From RPQJ01 sp963712815 (GTDB lineage: Bacteria > Pseudomonadota > Gammaproteobacteria > Steroidobacterales > Steroidobacteraceae), in NCBI GenBank assembly GCA_963712815.1, contig CAVQJL010000009.1, forward strand, positions 1 to 64,000: 64,000 bases of DNA, in the 5' to 3' direction. Under the pieces are notes generated by a model. The model ran no database searches, was not told the origin of the DNA, and was given only the letters and a program-made list of their open reading frames with translations. This document shows, piece by piece, positions 1-10,612 of the stretch (positions are counted from its first letter, which is position 1; every line of letters begins with the position of its first letter). The position numbers were made by a program, and so were the translations under genes.

Positions 1-2057
<2,057 letters not shown>

Positions 2058-2191
2058 TATAACACCCAATCGGTCTGGACCCGATCCGACCGATGGTGGG
2101 AATCAGCGCGGTATCCGCGCGACTGCGACACGCTTGTCATACCCAATTCGATCTTTTTCACGTCCCGCATGAGCGGGCGCGTGAGCCGGTT

Positions 2192-2310
2192 TGCCTGGCG
2201 GCCATAGCGAGCGGGAACCACCCGATCCCTTTTCGAACTCGGAAGTGAAAACGCTCTGCGCCGATGGTAGTGTGGTCCTCGACCATGCAAGAGTAGGTCA
2301 CTGCCAGGCT
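2192..2310 (+). rRNA. rrf: 5S ribosomal RNA
   Basis: A 119-base 5S rRNA. The ends tgcctggcgg and ctgccaggct pair to form helix I, and the central cgaactcggaagtgaaa block is the conserved loop B/helix III region. It lies about 135 bases after the 23S 3' end with no tRNA between them, and is followed directly by an intrinsic terminator. It is the last gene of the rRNA operon. Confidence 0.97.
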
Positions 2311-2320
2311 CTTGAAATGC

Positions 2321-2353
2321 AACCCCCGACGGATGACTCCGTCGGGGGTTTTT
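2321..2353 (+). terminator. Intrinsic terminator of the rRNA operon
   Basis: A perfect 13-bp stem (aacccccgacgga / tccgtcgggggtt) with a tgac loop, running into a five-base T tract, 10 bases after the 5S gene. Confidence 0.93.
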
Positions 2354-2542
2354 CATTTCAGGATTGTTCCGAGACTGCGATTGTCCCTAGGCCTCCCTGG
2401 ATTGCATGCGTGTCCCGTCTCGAGTCGAACCGTCGACGCAATGCTGCATTCCACTGACATAGCTCTGCCAACCTCCACGCCATTTCTGGCAGGCCTGGGT
2501 GAACGGTTGTCCGACTGACAGAGCCCGGTGATCGACAACTCC

Positions 2543-2564
2543 TTGATTGGTCAGGCCTAATCAA
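2543..2564. promoter_or_regulatory. Inverted repeat upstream of the octaheme gene
   Basis: The 22-base stretch begins ttgatt and ends aatcaa, forming an inverted repeat with a ten-base centre, about 70 bases before the octaheme cytochrome start. The half-sites resemble FNR/ANR halves (ttgat...atcaa), but the spacing is 12 rather than 4 bases, so it is not a standard FNR site. A role as an operator for the downstream gene is inference. The rest of 2354-2632 shows no gene. Confidence 0.3.
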
Positions 2565-2632
2565 TCTGCACCAGATATGGCACGCATCGTGCAGTAACCA
2601 CTCCAGAACAACGGTTGACGCCGGGAGTGGCA

Positions 2633-4411
2633 ATGATGAGTGCATACATTCGCCGAACGACGGGCTGGACGGTTTTCGCGTCCGTGCTGCTGCTGGTCGC
2701 AGGCCTGGCTGGCTGCGAAGGGGACGACGGCAAGGACGGCGTCGCCGGGACGCCCGGTACGCCGGGCACACCCGGCACGCCGGGACTCAACTGCTGGGAT
2801 CTCAATCAGAACGGCGTAGCTGATTTCCCGGCCGAGGACGTCAACAAGGACGGCGTGATTGACGTGCTGGACTGTCGCACGCCATCGGGCGCCTACGATC
2901 CGGTGAGCCTCCACAAGGGCTACTTCACCGAGAACCCCTATACGGGCACGAGCCAGTGCCTGAACTGCCACGGCAAGATCGGCGACGACGTGATGAAGAC
3001 CGCCCACTGGAATTGGGAAGGCACGGTCGCGGGAATCAAGGGTTTCGAGGGCACGATCCACGGCAAGAAGGACCTGCTCAACAATTTCTGCCTCGCCGTG
3101 CCGACGAACGAAGGGCGCTGCGCACAGTGTCACATTGGCTATGGCTGGGGCGACAAGAACTTCGACTTCGGCAACCCGAAGAACATCGACTGCCTCGCGT
3201 GTCATGACCAGACCGGCACGTACAAGAAGGTCGCGACTCCGAACCTCGCCAATCCTCCCCTCGTCGGCGGCCCCGACCCGAGCGTGGACCTGCAGAAGGT
3301 CGCCCAGAGCGTCGGCCTGAACCAGGGCGTCCCGCCGCGCTCGACATGCGTGTTCTGCCACAGCCGCGCCGGCGGTGACGACAACGTCAAGCATGGCGAT
3401 ATCTCGACGCGCATGGGCTTCGCCAAGGCGACCGACCCGGCGGCGGACCCCGCCAAGTACCTGAGCCGCAGCGAAGACGTGCACATGGGTTACGACCCGG
3501 TCACGCAGAAGGGCGGCGACATGACCTGCGTCGCCTGCCACCAGGTCAAGAAAGATTCCGCCGGCAACATGATCGATCACGGCATCGGCGGATTCATGTA
3601 CCACTCGGTGGACGAAGGCATCATGAAGGACTGCACGGATTGTCACGGTTCCGCAGCGGGAATCCACGCCGGCAGTTCGGTCGAGATTGTCCTGCAGTCG
3701 CAGGCGCATGCGCGCCTCGCCTGCCAGGTCTGCCACGTTCCAGCGATCGCGCGCAGTGTCGCAACCTACGTCGACTGGAAGTGGTCGCTCGCGGGCCAGG
3801 ACGCCCGACCGGCAGAATGCGCCGCGGGTCCAACGGGCGTTGCGGCCGACGGCACGACGCAGCGCGGGACGTACTCCAAGATGAAGGGCTGCTTCACCTG
3901 GGCCACCGACGTTAGGCCTACCCTGCGCTTCTACGACGGCAAGTGGAACCGCATGATTGTCGGCTTAAACAACACATACACGACCACACCCGTGGACCTC
4001 GGTTCGCCGTCCGCGACCTACAGGGACCCGGCCGCCAAGATCTACCCGTTCAAGAAGATGACCGGCAACCAGGTCGCTGACACGGCCAGGAAGGTCATGG
4101 TCATCCCGCACCTGTACGGCACGGCGGCAGGCCCGAATGCCTATTGGGCGAAGTACGACTGGTTGGGTTCGCTCGCCGATGCGTCCGCCTACCTGCCGGC
4201 CTACAACACGGGCACGCAGGACGTCGTCGCCGAGAACGGGTTCGTCGACACCGTGATGCTCCTCAAGGTGGATCATGAGATCGCACCGAGCGAGCAGGCC
4301 CTGGGCATGGGCGGCGACTGCGCCGACTGCCACTTCTCCGACCAGATTGACTGGCCGGCGCTGGGCTGGACGAAGGACCCGACCGCTGGCGGCGAGCAGA
4401 CGCTGCCCTGA
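2633..4411 (+). CDS. Octaheme c-type cytochrome lipoprotein, tetrathionate reductase (OTR)-like family
   Basis: Secreted octaheme cytochrome of about 592 residues with eight CXXCH motifs (CLNCH near 108, then CAQCH, CLACH, CVFCH, CVACH, CTDCH, CQVCH, and CADCH near 562). The spacing and the sequence around the first hemes (NNFC, HIGYGW, FDFGNPKNIDCLACH) match the Shewanella-type octaheme tetrathionate reductase family, whose members reduce tetrathionate, nitrite or hydroxylamine in vitro. The N-terminus is a lipoprotein signal ending LAGC, followed by a collagen-like GTP repeat and an Asp-rich stretch (DVNKDGVIDVLD) resembling an EF-hand or dockerin loop. The start is ATG 2633 (or 2636) after gggag; an in-frame TTG at 2615 is less likely. 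Monocistronic, with a terminator 30 bases downstream. The physiological substrate is unknown. Confidence 0.88.
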   Translation: MMSAYIRRTTGWTVFASVLLLVAGLAGCEGDDGKDGVAGTPGTPGTPGTPGLNCWDLNQNGVADFPAEDVNKDGVIDVLDCRTPSGAYDPVSLHKGYFTENPYTGTSQCLNCHGKIGDDVMKTAHWNWEGTVAGIKGFEGTIHGKKDLLNNFCLAVPTNEGRCAQCHIGYGWGDKNFDFGNPKNIDCLACHDQTGTYKKVATPNLANPPLVGGPDPSVDLQKVAQSVGLNQGVPPRSTCVFCHSRAGGDDNVKHGDISTRMGFAKATDPAADPAKYLSRSEDVHMGYDPVTQKGGDMTCVACHQVKKDSAGNMIDHGIGGFMYHSVDEGIMKDCTDCHGSAAGIHAGSSVEIVLQSQAHARLACQVCHVPAIARSVATYVDWKWSLAGQDARPAECAAGPTGVAADGTTQRGTYSKMKGCFTWATDVRPTLRFYDGKWNRMIVGLNNTYTTTPVDLGSPSATYRDPAAKIYPFKKMTGNQVADTARKVMVIPHLYGTAAGPNAYWAKYDWLGSLADASAYLPAYNTGTQDVVAENGFVDTVMLLKVDHEIAPSEQALGMGGDCADCHFSDQIDWPALGWTKDPTAGGEQTLP

Positions 4412-4441
4412 TTGATCCCCCTGGCGTCCCCGCGGACGCAT

Positions 4442-4476
4442 TGCCCCCGCATCCATTCGATGCGGGGGCATTTTTT
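4442..4476 (+). terminator. Intrinsic terminator after the octaheme gene
   Basis: An 11-bp stem (tgcccccgcat / atgcgggggca) with a seven-base loop, followed by six T. It lies between the octaheme cytochrome and the convergent uup gene. Confidence 0.9.
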
Positions 4477-4480
4477 CAGG

Positions 4481-6304
4481 TCAGCCCTGCTTGAGCGCGG
4501 TGACGCGTGCTTCGAGCTCCGCCCAGCGTGCGAAAGCGGCTTCGAGTTCGTGCTCGATCGCCTCGCTTCGCAGCCGGTCTGCCCGGATTCGCTCCGGACC
4601 CTGCGCGTGGTAGTTGGCAGCGCTCATCCGGGCGGTGAGTTCCTGCTGCTCGTTCTCGAGCGCTTCGATCCGCACGGGCAGTTGCTCGAGTTCGCGCGAT
4701 TCCCGGTAGGACAGCTTGGCGGCCTGCCTCGCCGATGGCGCGAGGAGTGACTCCAGCCTCGCAGGCGCGACGCCTTCCCGAGGCTCGGATGACGGCTCGG
4801 AGAACGGCCGCTGCTGCAGCCACTCACTGTATCCGCCGACGTACTCTTTCCACGCGCCGTCACCTTCGGCCGCCAGCGTCTGGGTCACGACCTCGTCCAG
4901 AAAGCGGCGGTCGTGGCTCACCAGCAGCACGGTGCCCGGGTAGTCCTGCAGCGTGGACTCAAGCAATTCGAGCGATTCGATGTCGAGATCATTCGTGGGC
5001 TCGTCGAGCACCAGCACGTTGGCCGGTCGCGCGAACAGGCGGGCGAGCAGCAGGCGGTTGCGCTCGCCGCCCGACAGCATCCTCACCGGCGACTCGGCGC
5101 GCTGGGGCGGGAACAGGAAGTCCCCGAGATAACCGATCACGTGCCGTCGCACGCCGCCGACGTCGATCCAGTCCGAGGTCGGGCACACTGTTTCAGACAC
5201 GCTCTTCTCCGGGTCGAGCTGCTCGCGCAACTGGTCGAAGTAGGCCACCTGCAGGTTGGTGCCGAGCCGGACGGATCCGGAGTCCGGCGTCAGCGTGCCT
5301 AGGATCAACTTCAGCAACGTGGACTTGCCGGCGCCGTTCGGGCCGATGAAACCGAGGCGGTCGCCGCGCATGATCCGCAGCGACAGCTGCTCCACGACTG
5401 TTCGATCCCCGTAGCGCTTCGTGACGTCCTTCAGCTCGGCCACCAGCTTGCCCGACCGCTCGCCTGCGTCGAGCGCAAGCTTCACCTCGCCGGGTCGCTC
5501 GCGCCGCGCCGCGCGCTGCTCGCGCAGCTGCTGCAGGCGGCGCACCCGTCCCTCGTTGCGGGTGCGTCGCGCCTCGACACCCTTGCGGATCCATACTTCT
5601 TCCTGCGCCCAGAACTTGTCGAAGCGCCGGTTCGCGACGGCCTCGACCGACAACTGTTCGTCCCGGCGCAGCTCGTAGGCCGAGAATGCCCCGGGGTACG
5701 AACGCAGCGTCCCGCGATCCAGTTCCACGATTCGTGTTGCCACGGCGTCGAGGAACGCGCGATCGTGCGTGATGAAGATGCTCGTTCCGCCCTTCCGGAG
5801 GAGTCCCTCGAGGAGGGCAATGCCGCCGATGTCGAGGTGGTTCGTCGGTTCGTCGAGCAGCAGCAACTGCGGCTCGAGGGCCATGGCAAGGGCGAGCGTG
5901 GCACGCTTGCACTCGCCGCCGGAGGCCGCCTCCGGACGCAGCGATTCGTCCAGTCCGAAGCGATGCAGGTACTCGACCAGACGGGCCTCCGCACGCCATC
6001 GGGCGCGGTCATCCGCAATCCGCTCGAGGTGCCCGCGCGCAACGAGGCTATCTCGCAGCGAAGCCGCGGGCGGGAGAGCCGGTTCCTGCTCCACGATCGA
6101 AATACGCAGGCCGTCGATGCGGCGAATCTCGCCGCCATCGAGCGGCAGCTCGCCCGCGATTGCCTTCAGCAGGGAGGACTTTCCGGTTCCATTGCGGCCG
6201 ATCAGGCCGATCCGCTCGCCTGCCGTGACGGCCAGGGCCGCCCGGTCGAGCAGGGGCTGCAGACCAAAGGCCAGTTCGGCGTCATTGAGGATGATGATCG
6301 ACAT
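4481..6304 (-). CDS. uup: ABC-F family ATPase, Uup-type
   Basis: A soluble tandem-ATPase ABC-F protein of 607 residues. Such proteins act on ribosomes or in DNA-related quality control rather than in transport. Domain 1 has Walker A GRNGTGKS, signature SGGECKRA and Walker B LLLLDEPTNHLD; domain 2 has GPNGAGKS, SGGERNR and VLVLDEPTNDLD. The C-terminal coiled coil (from KLSYRESRELEQLP) is the DNA-binding extension typical of Uup, which distinguishes it from EttA and YheS. The start at 6304 gives MSIIILNDAELAFG, the usual family N-terminus. An upstream in-frame start at 6442 would add 46 residues without homology to the family. No membrane segments are seen. Confidence 0.92.
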   Translation of the reverse strand: MSIIILNDAELAFGLQPLLDRAALAVTAGERIGLIGRNGTGKSSLLKAIAGELPLDGGEIRRIDGLRISIVEQEPALPPAASLRDSLVARGHLERIADDRARWRAEARLVEYLHRFGLDESLRPEAASGGECKRATLALAMALEPQLLLLDEPTNHLDIGGIALLEGLLRKGGTSIFITHDRAFLDAVATRIVELDRGTLRSYPGAFSAYELRRDEQLSVEAVANRRFDKFWAQEEVWIRKGVEARRTRNEGRVRRLQQLREQRAARRERPGEVKLALDAGERSGKLVAELKDVTKRYGDRTVVEQLSLRIMRGDRLGFIGPNGAGKSTLLKLILGTLTPDSGSVRLGTNLQVAYFDQLREQLDPEKSVSETVCPTSDWIDVGGVRRHVIGYLGDFLFPPQRAESPVRMLSGGERNRLLLARLFARPANVLVLDEPTNDLDIESLELLESTLQDYPGTVLLVSHDRRFLDEVVTQTLAAEGDGAWKEYVGGYSEWLQQRPFSEPSSEPREGVAPARLESLLAPSARQAAKLSYRESRELEQLPVRIEALENEQQELTARMSAANYHAQGPERIRADRLRSEAIEHELEAAFARWAELEARVTALKQG

Positions 6305-6593
6305 CAGGCGCGCGAGCATCGCACAGTGCTCGGGCCCGCAAAACCGGTTGCAGGAAAAATAACGCGCCGCGGCAACGGCAAACGTGTATAGTTCGCCGCG
6401 GGTAAAGACCCTTCTCGTTTCCGTTCCGACGGGCCGCGCCATTCAGGCGCATCCGGGCCCAAGTTCGCCAACCGAAGTGTTTTCGATCCACGTGGCGCCG
6501 TCGCCACGCGTCTGTGCTCGTTCGTGCTTCGGCCGGGGACTCAGTCGCGCTGCCTCGAATGCCTTTGTCCCTTTTCGATAGCGAGTATTTTCA

Positions 6594-6860
6594 ATGAGCA
6601 AGATCTACGTTGGTAACCTTCCCTTCTCGGCCGACGAGGCCGCCGTCCGCACCCTGTTCTCGACGCACGGCACCGTCGAGTCGGTTGCCCTGATCACGGA
6701 CCGTGACACGGGCCAGCCGCGCGGCTTCGGCTTCGTCGAAATGTCGAATGCCGACGCTGCCCGCGCCATCCAGAGCCTGAACGGCCACTCGATGGACGGT
6801 CGCGCACTCAAGGTCAACGAGGCGCAGCCCAAGACCGATCGTCCGCGCCGCGCCTGGTAA
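6594..6860 (+). CDS. Small RNA-binding protein with a single RRM
   Basis: An 88-residue protein consisting of one RNA-recognition motif: RNP2 IYVGNLP at residues 4-10 and RNP1 RGFGFVEM near 43-50, followed by a short basic tail. Stand-alone bacterial RRM proteins of this size are single-strand RNA binders, often abundant or cold-induced; their targets are mostly unknown. The gene is divergent from uup and has a long upstream region (6305-6593) with room for a 5' UTR. A strong terminator follows, so it is probably a single-gene transcript. Confidence 0.9.
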   Translation: MSKIYVGNLPFSADEAAVRTLFSTHGTVESVALITDRDTGQPRGFGFVEMSNADAARAIQSLNGHSMDGRALKVNEAQPKTDRPRRAW

Positions 6861-6923
6861 TCCACGCCTGAGCGCGTGATGGTTCCGCGGCCGTGGGTTC
6901 GTCCACGGTCCGCGGGTCCAGAG

Positions 6924-6957
6924 AACGGCGCCCCGGAAACGGGGCGTCGTTTTTTTT
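6924..6957 (+). terminator. Intrinsic terminator after the RRM gene
   Basis: A GC-rich hairpin (aacggcgcccc / ggggcgtcgtt, with one mismatch) directly followed by a T tract of about eight bases. A second hairpin precedes it near 6887-6913. The stretch 6958-7127 shows no further gene. Confidence 0.88.
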
Positions 6958-7127
6958 GCCGAACGCTCTTCCCCTGCGATACTTCGCGTCACCCCGCATT
7001 CGGCAATCCCTCATGAATTGCTGCGCCGCATGCTGCTGTCATCCGGCGACAAGAGCTGTGAAACAGGGCTCGCTACCCGCCGCGCCGGGGTCGATACAGA
7101 TGCGCGGCTTGGAGCAGGGGAGGCCAC

Positions 7128-8897
7128 TTGGACGATCGTTACGCTCGTCTCGAGTCGGCGGTCGAGCAACTTCGCTCCGCCGTGGTGTTGCTGCAGCGGC
7201 GTGTCGACACCCTGGAATCGGGTCGTGCGGTCGCAGTGGCCCGCGTGGCGCAGGTCACCGGACCGGACACCGATAGCGCGCAGGCGCCTGCGATCGCGCC
7301 TGTCCTGACCCGACGGGATCCGTACGATCCGATCGTCGTGGTGACGCTCATCGGCCGCCTTTTCCTGGTGCTCGCCGGCGGATTCTTCCTGCGCGCGATG
7401 ACCGAAGCCGGCCTGTTCGCAGCACAGGTCGGCATCGCGCTGGCGTTCGCCTACGGGCTGGGCTGGCTCTACCTTGCCGACCGGGCAGGTCGACGCCAGC
7501 ATGGATCAAGTGCCGTGTTCCACGCACTGGCGGCCGCCATGGTCGTCTTTCCATTGCTGGTCGAAGCGACGATCCGATTCAAGGTGCTGACCGGTACGGG
7601 CAGCGCGCTTGGAATCGCTGTTCTGACCGCCGGGTTCCTGCTCGTTGCGCGGCGCCAGAGATTGCAGGCGGTCGCCTGGGTCACCGTCATTGCGGCCCTG
7701 CCTACCAGCCTCATCCTGATGGCCAAGACCGGTGTCTTCGTGCCGTTCGCCTTCTACCTGATTGCCGTCGGCGTGGCGACCCTGTGGCTGGGTTACTCGC
7801 TGGGCTGGTCTGTGCTTGGCTGGCCGACTGCACTGACTGCCGACGTCGTCGTCGTGGGTCTCGCGCTGCGGGCCTTGGGACCACATCATCAGTATGGTGC
7901 CCAAGTTGCCATGCTCCTGCAGTGGTCGTTGCTGGCCGCATACGTCATCAGCATCGCGGTTCAAACACTCATCCGCGGCCGCAACGTCACGGTGTTCGAG
8001 GTCGTGCAGACGACGGTTGCGCTGCTGATCGCTTTCGGCGGCACCATCGTCCTGACCCGAATCACGGGAACGCTGCCGGCCGCGACCGGGGTGACCAGCC
8101 TGGTGTTCGGCGCGGTGTGCTATGGCGTGACATTTGCGTTCATCGAACGGCGCCAGGGCCTCGAGCGAAACCTGTATTTCTATTCGAGCCTCGCTCTTGT
8201 GCTCATGCTCGCGGGATTCACGATCACTCTCCGTGGGCCCTGGCTCGGCGCCGTGCTGGCAGTGCTGGGCGTGCTGGCCGCCGCATCGTGGTCGCGAGCC
8301 GGCAGGCTGTACATGCTGCTTCACGGCGTCGCCTACGTCCTGGCCGCCGGCATCGTGTCGGGCGCGCTGACGTACGGCGCCCGGGCGCTGGCGACCACTT
8401 CGACTGGAACCTGGGCCCTGCCAGGCGTCCTCATCCTGGTCGTGCTCGTTGCGAGTGCCTTGTCCGCAGGATTCGTAGCCGCAAGGCCGTGGCCGGAGGG
8501 TGGCATGGTTGCAAGCGGCCTGCGGGTCGTCATCGTCCTTATCCTGGTATGGGTCGCCTGTGGCTCGCTTGTCGGCTGGTTGGTGCCTCCCGTTGCCGGA
8601 CTTGATGACCGCAGCGTGGACCCGGGTGCTGTTGCCACCGTTCGCACGTGTGTACTGGCCGTTGCAGCTCTGCTCATTGCGTGGCTCGGCCGGCAAGCCC
8701 GGTATCGCGAGTGGGCCTGGCTGGTCTATCCGCTGCTGGTGCTGATCGGCTTGAAGATGGTGGCACAGGACTTCAAGTATTCGCGTCCGGCGACGCTTTT
8801 CATCGCGTTGGCCATTTTCGGTGCGGCGCTCATCGTCGCGCCGCGCCTCCGGCGTGGGGCCGGTACAACTGCGGCAGTCCGCGATGCGACTGCGTAA
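7128..8897 (+). CDS. Polytopic membrane protein, DUF2339-like
   Basis: A protein of 589 residues. The N-terminal 35 residues are charged and probably a coiled coil (RLESAVEQLRSAVVLLQRRVDTLES). This is followed by about 14 hydrophobic helices from residue 70 to the C-terminus with few charged loops. The coiled-coil-plus-many-helices layout recalls DUF2339 membrane proteins, but the assignment is weak and no function is known. The TTG start at 7128 is chosen because a strong caggggagg site lies 4 bases upstream and the coiled coil begins immediately. There is no obvious operon partner; a strong terminator lies upstream. Confidence 0.7.
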   Translation: MDDRYARLESAVEQLRSAVVLLQRRVDTLESGRAVAVARVAQVTGPDTDSAQAPAIAPVLTRRDPYDPIVVVTLIGRLFLVLAGGFFLRAMTEAGLFAAQVGIALAFAYGLGWLYLADRAGRRQHGSSAVFHALAAAMVVFPLLVEATIRFKVLTGTGSALGIAVLTAGFLLVARRQRLQAVAWVTVIAALPTSLILMAKTGVFVPFAFYLIAVGVATLWLGYSLGWSVLGWPTALTADVVVVGLALRALGPHHQYGAQVAMLLQWSLLAAYVISIAVQTLIRGRNVTVFEVVQTTVALLIAFGGTIVLTRITGTLPAATGVTSLVFGAVCYGVTFAFIERRQGLERNLYFYSSLALVLMLAGFTITLRGPWLGAVLAVLGVLAAASWSRAGRLYMLLHGVAYVLAAGIVSGALTYGARALATTSTGTWALPGVLILVVLVASALSAGFVAARPWPEGGMVASGLRVVIVLILVWVACGSLVGWLVPPVAGLDDRSVDPGAVATVRTCVLAVAALLIAWLGRQARYREWAWLVYPLLVLIGLKMVAQDFKYSRPATLFIALAIFGAALIVAPRLRRGAGTTAAVRDATA

Positions 8898-8982
8898 ATC
8901 CACGAGGTCGCTGCGCGACTCGCGAACATAACATCGGGAAAAAGCCGGCCTGCATCATGGTCAGGCTGCACAGGGGGAGCAC

Positions 8983-9117
8983 ATGAGTGCTGATGGCACA
9001 TCGACCGACGTGCATCTGCCGCCGCCCGGCGCCAGCCGCGCGTCGCGCATAGTCCGATCTGCGCCGTGGCCCGCCCGATCGCGGACAGACCTCACTGTGA
9101 TGAGGAACGAGCGGTGA
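8983..9117 (+). CDS. Candidate small ORF, 44 residues, upstream of the octaheme gene
   Basis: ATG at 8983 follows a strong cagggggag ribosome site by five bases. The ORF runs 44 codons and its TGA overlaps the GTG start of the octaheme cytochrome (gtga), suggesting translational coupling. The predicted peptide is Pro-, Ser- and Arg-rich with no membrane segment and no family I recognise. It could be a leader peptide or a small subunit. It could also be the remnant of a longer protein broken by a base error, since this part of the sequence contains indels. Confidence 0.4.
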   Translation: MSADGTSTDVHLPPPGASRASRIVRSAPWPARSRTDLTVMRNER

Positions 9118-9854
9118 AGCTTCCTGAGCAGGTGACGCGTCTCAGCATCGTTATCGCCGTCATCGTGTCACTGGTCCTGCTGCTCCGCTTCGTGATTCTG
9201 CCGGCGTCGTTGTTCTCCGCCCGGCCCCACCAGGTGGCCACGGTCGAGAGAGAGATGACCAAGCCGCTGCACCACGCCGGCGTGGCGGCCTGCCGCGAGT
9301 GCCACGAGGAGGAATTCCAGGCCAAGTACGCCGGCAAGCACCGCCGCATCGGTTGCGAGACATGCCACGGCCCGTCCATCGCACACGCGTCGGACGAGAA
9401 CGCCGAGAAGCCCCGCAGGCCACGCGAGCGGGAGGACTGCCTCGCCTGCCATGCCTTCGATACGTCGCGCCCCAACGGCTTCCCGCAGGTCGATCCGCAG
9501 CAGCACAAGCCGGGCAAGCGCTGCGTTTCCTGCCATGACGGCCACGATCCGGTGCCCCCGAAGACGCCCACGGAGTGCTCGGGCTGCCATGGACGCATCG
9601 AGCGCACCAAGGCGCTGTCGAAGCACGCCCTGCTGTCCTGCGCGGACTGCCACGTCGTCGAGGAGCAGCACATGACCGAGCCGCGTTCGGCGCTGCCGAG
9701 CAAGCCCGGGAGCCGGGAAGTGTGCGGTCGCTGCCACGCACCGGGCGCGACGGATGCCGCTGCATCGAAGGCCACGGTCGACCTCGCCTCCCACGGCGGC
9801 ACGTACGTGTGCTGGGAGTGTCATTACGCCCACCTGCCCGAGGGACGCAAATGA
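9114..9854 (+). CDS. Membrane-anchored octaheme cytochrome c
   Basis: A protein of 246 residues with an uncleaved N-terminal membrane helix (about residues 10-33) and a periplasmic domain with eight CXXCH motifs: CRECH, CETCH, CLACH, CVSCH, CSGCH, CADCH, CGRCH and CWECH. The dense heme spacing is typical of electron-transfer cytochromes rather than catalytic ones. It begins an overlapping set with an FeS protein and an NrfD-like subunit, so by analogy with NrfBCD-type modules it should accept electrons from the quinol-oxidising pair. The GTG start at 9114 is chosen because it follows gagga and overlaps the small ORF stop; an upstream GTG at 9066 lacks a ribosome site. Confidence 0.87.
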   Translation: MKLPEQVTRLSIVIAVIVSLVLLLRFVILPASLFSARPHQVATVEREMTKPLHHAGVAACRECHEEEFQAKYAGKHRRIGCETCHGPSIAHASDENAEKPRRPREREDCLACHAFDTSRPNGFPQVDPQQHKPGKRCVSCHDGHDPVPPKTPTECSGCHGRIERTKALSKHALLSCADCHVVEEQHMTEPRSALPSKPGSREVCGRCHAPGATDAAASKATVDLASHGGTYVCWECHYAHLPEGRK

Positions 9855-10612
9855 ACAAGCGCGAGTTTCTGCAGCAAGTCGTCGCGTTCCTGCCCGCAGC
9901 GGGCCTGCTGCGCATGCTTCCGGGCACTGCGGAGGCGAAGGAACTCGTGGGCGCCCCCACGGACGAATATGACCCGACCCGGCACTGGTACGGCATGGGC
10001 GTCGACGTCGAGAAGTGCATCGGCTGCAACCGCTGCGTCGAGGCGTGCAAGGCCGAGAATGGCGTACCGGACGAGCCGTTCTATTTTCGCACCTGGATCG
10101 AGCGATACGACATACGCGCCGATGGCGAGACCACGGTCGAGTGCATCAGCACGCGGGGCGCGCAACCCGAGCAGGCCCCGCCCGAAGATCCGGCCGTCGT
10201 GCGCACGTTCTTCGTGCCTAAGCTCTGCAACCAGTGCGCGCACCCTCCGTGCGTGCAGGTCTGCCCCGTGGGCGCGACGTTCCAGACGGTCGACGGCGTG
10301 GTGCTCGTCGATGATAAGCGCTGCATCGGTTGCCGGTACTGCATCCAGGCGTGTCCCTACGGCGCGCGGTACCTGAACCCGACGACGCGAACCGCGGATA
10401 AGTGCACGTTCTGCTACCACCGCATCACCAAGGGCCTGCTGCCAGCCTGTGTCGAGGTGTGTCCAACCGAGGCGCGGATATTCGGCGACATGAAGGGCCG
10501 GGCCGATCGCCTGGTGCGCTTCCAGCGCGTCAACATGATCGGAGTCCTCAAACCGGACCTGAACACCGAGCCCAAGGTGCTCTATGCGAACCTTGATGGA
10601 GCGGTGCGATGA
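9851..10612 (+). CDS. Four-cluster ferredoxin-like subunit, NrfC/DsrO type
   Basis: A periplasmic iron-sulfur protein of 253 residues. Four cysteine groups are visible (CIGCNRCVEAC, CNQCAHPPCVQVC, CIGCRYCIQAC, CTFC with CVEVCP), consistent with four [4Fe-4S] clusters as in NrfC, DmsB, DsrO and HybA. The N-terminus (NKREFLQ plus a hydrophobic stretch) resembles a Tat signal with KR in place of RR. ATG 9851 overlaps the upstream stop and its own TGA overlaps the next ATG, so the three genes are tightly coupled. It should wire the NrfD-like quinol subunit to the octaheme protein. Confidence 0.9.
   Translation: MNKREFLQQVVAFLPAAGLLRMLPGTAEAKELVGAPTDEYDPTRHWYGMGVDVEKCIGCNRCVEACKAENGVPDEPFYFRTWIERYDIRADGETTVECISTRGAQPEQAPPEDPAVVRTFFVPKLCNQCAHPPCVQVCPVGATFQTVDGVVLVDDKRCIGCRYCIQACPYGARYLNPTTRTADKCTFCYHRITKGLLPACVEVCPTEARIFGDMKGRADRLVRFQRVNMIGVLKPDLNTEPKVLYANLDGAVR

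Noticed and set aside
2543..2564. FNR/ANR binding site
   Set aside because: The half-sites match but the spacing is 12 bases instead of 4, so it was kept only as an uncharacterised inverted repeat.
6305..6442. 46-residue extension of Uup
   Set aside because: It lacks conservation. The family starts at MSIIILNDAELAFG, and the extension would cover the divergent promoter region.
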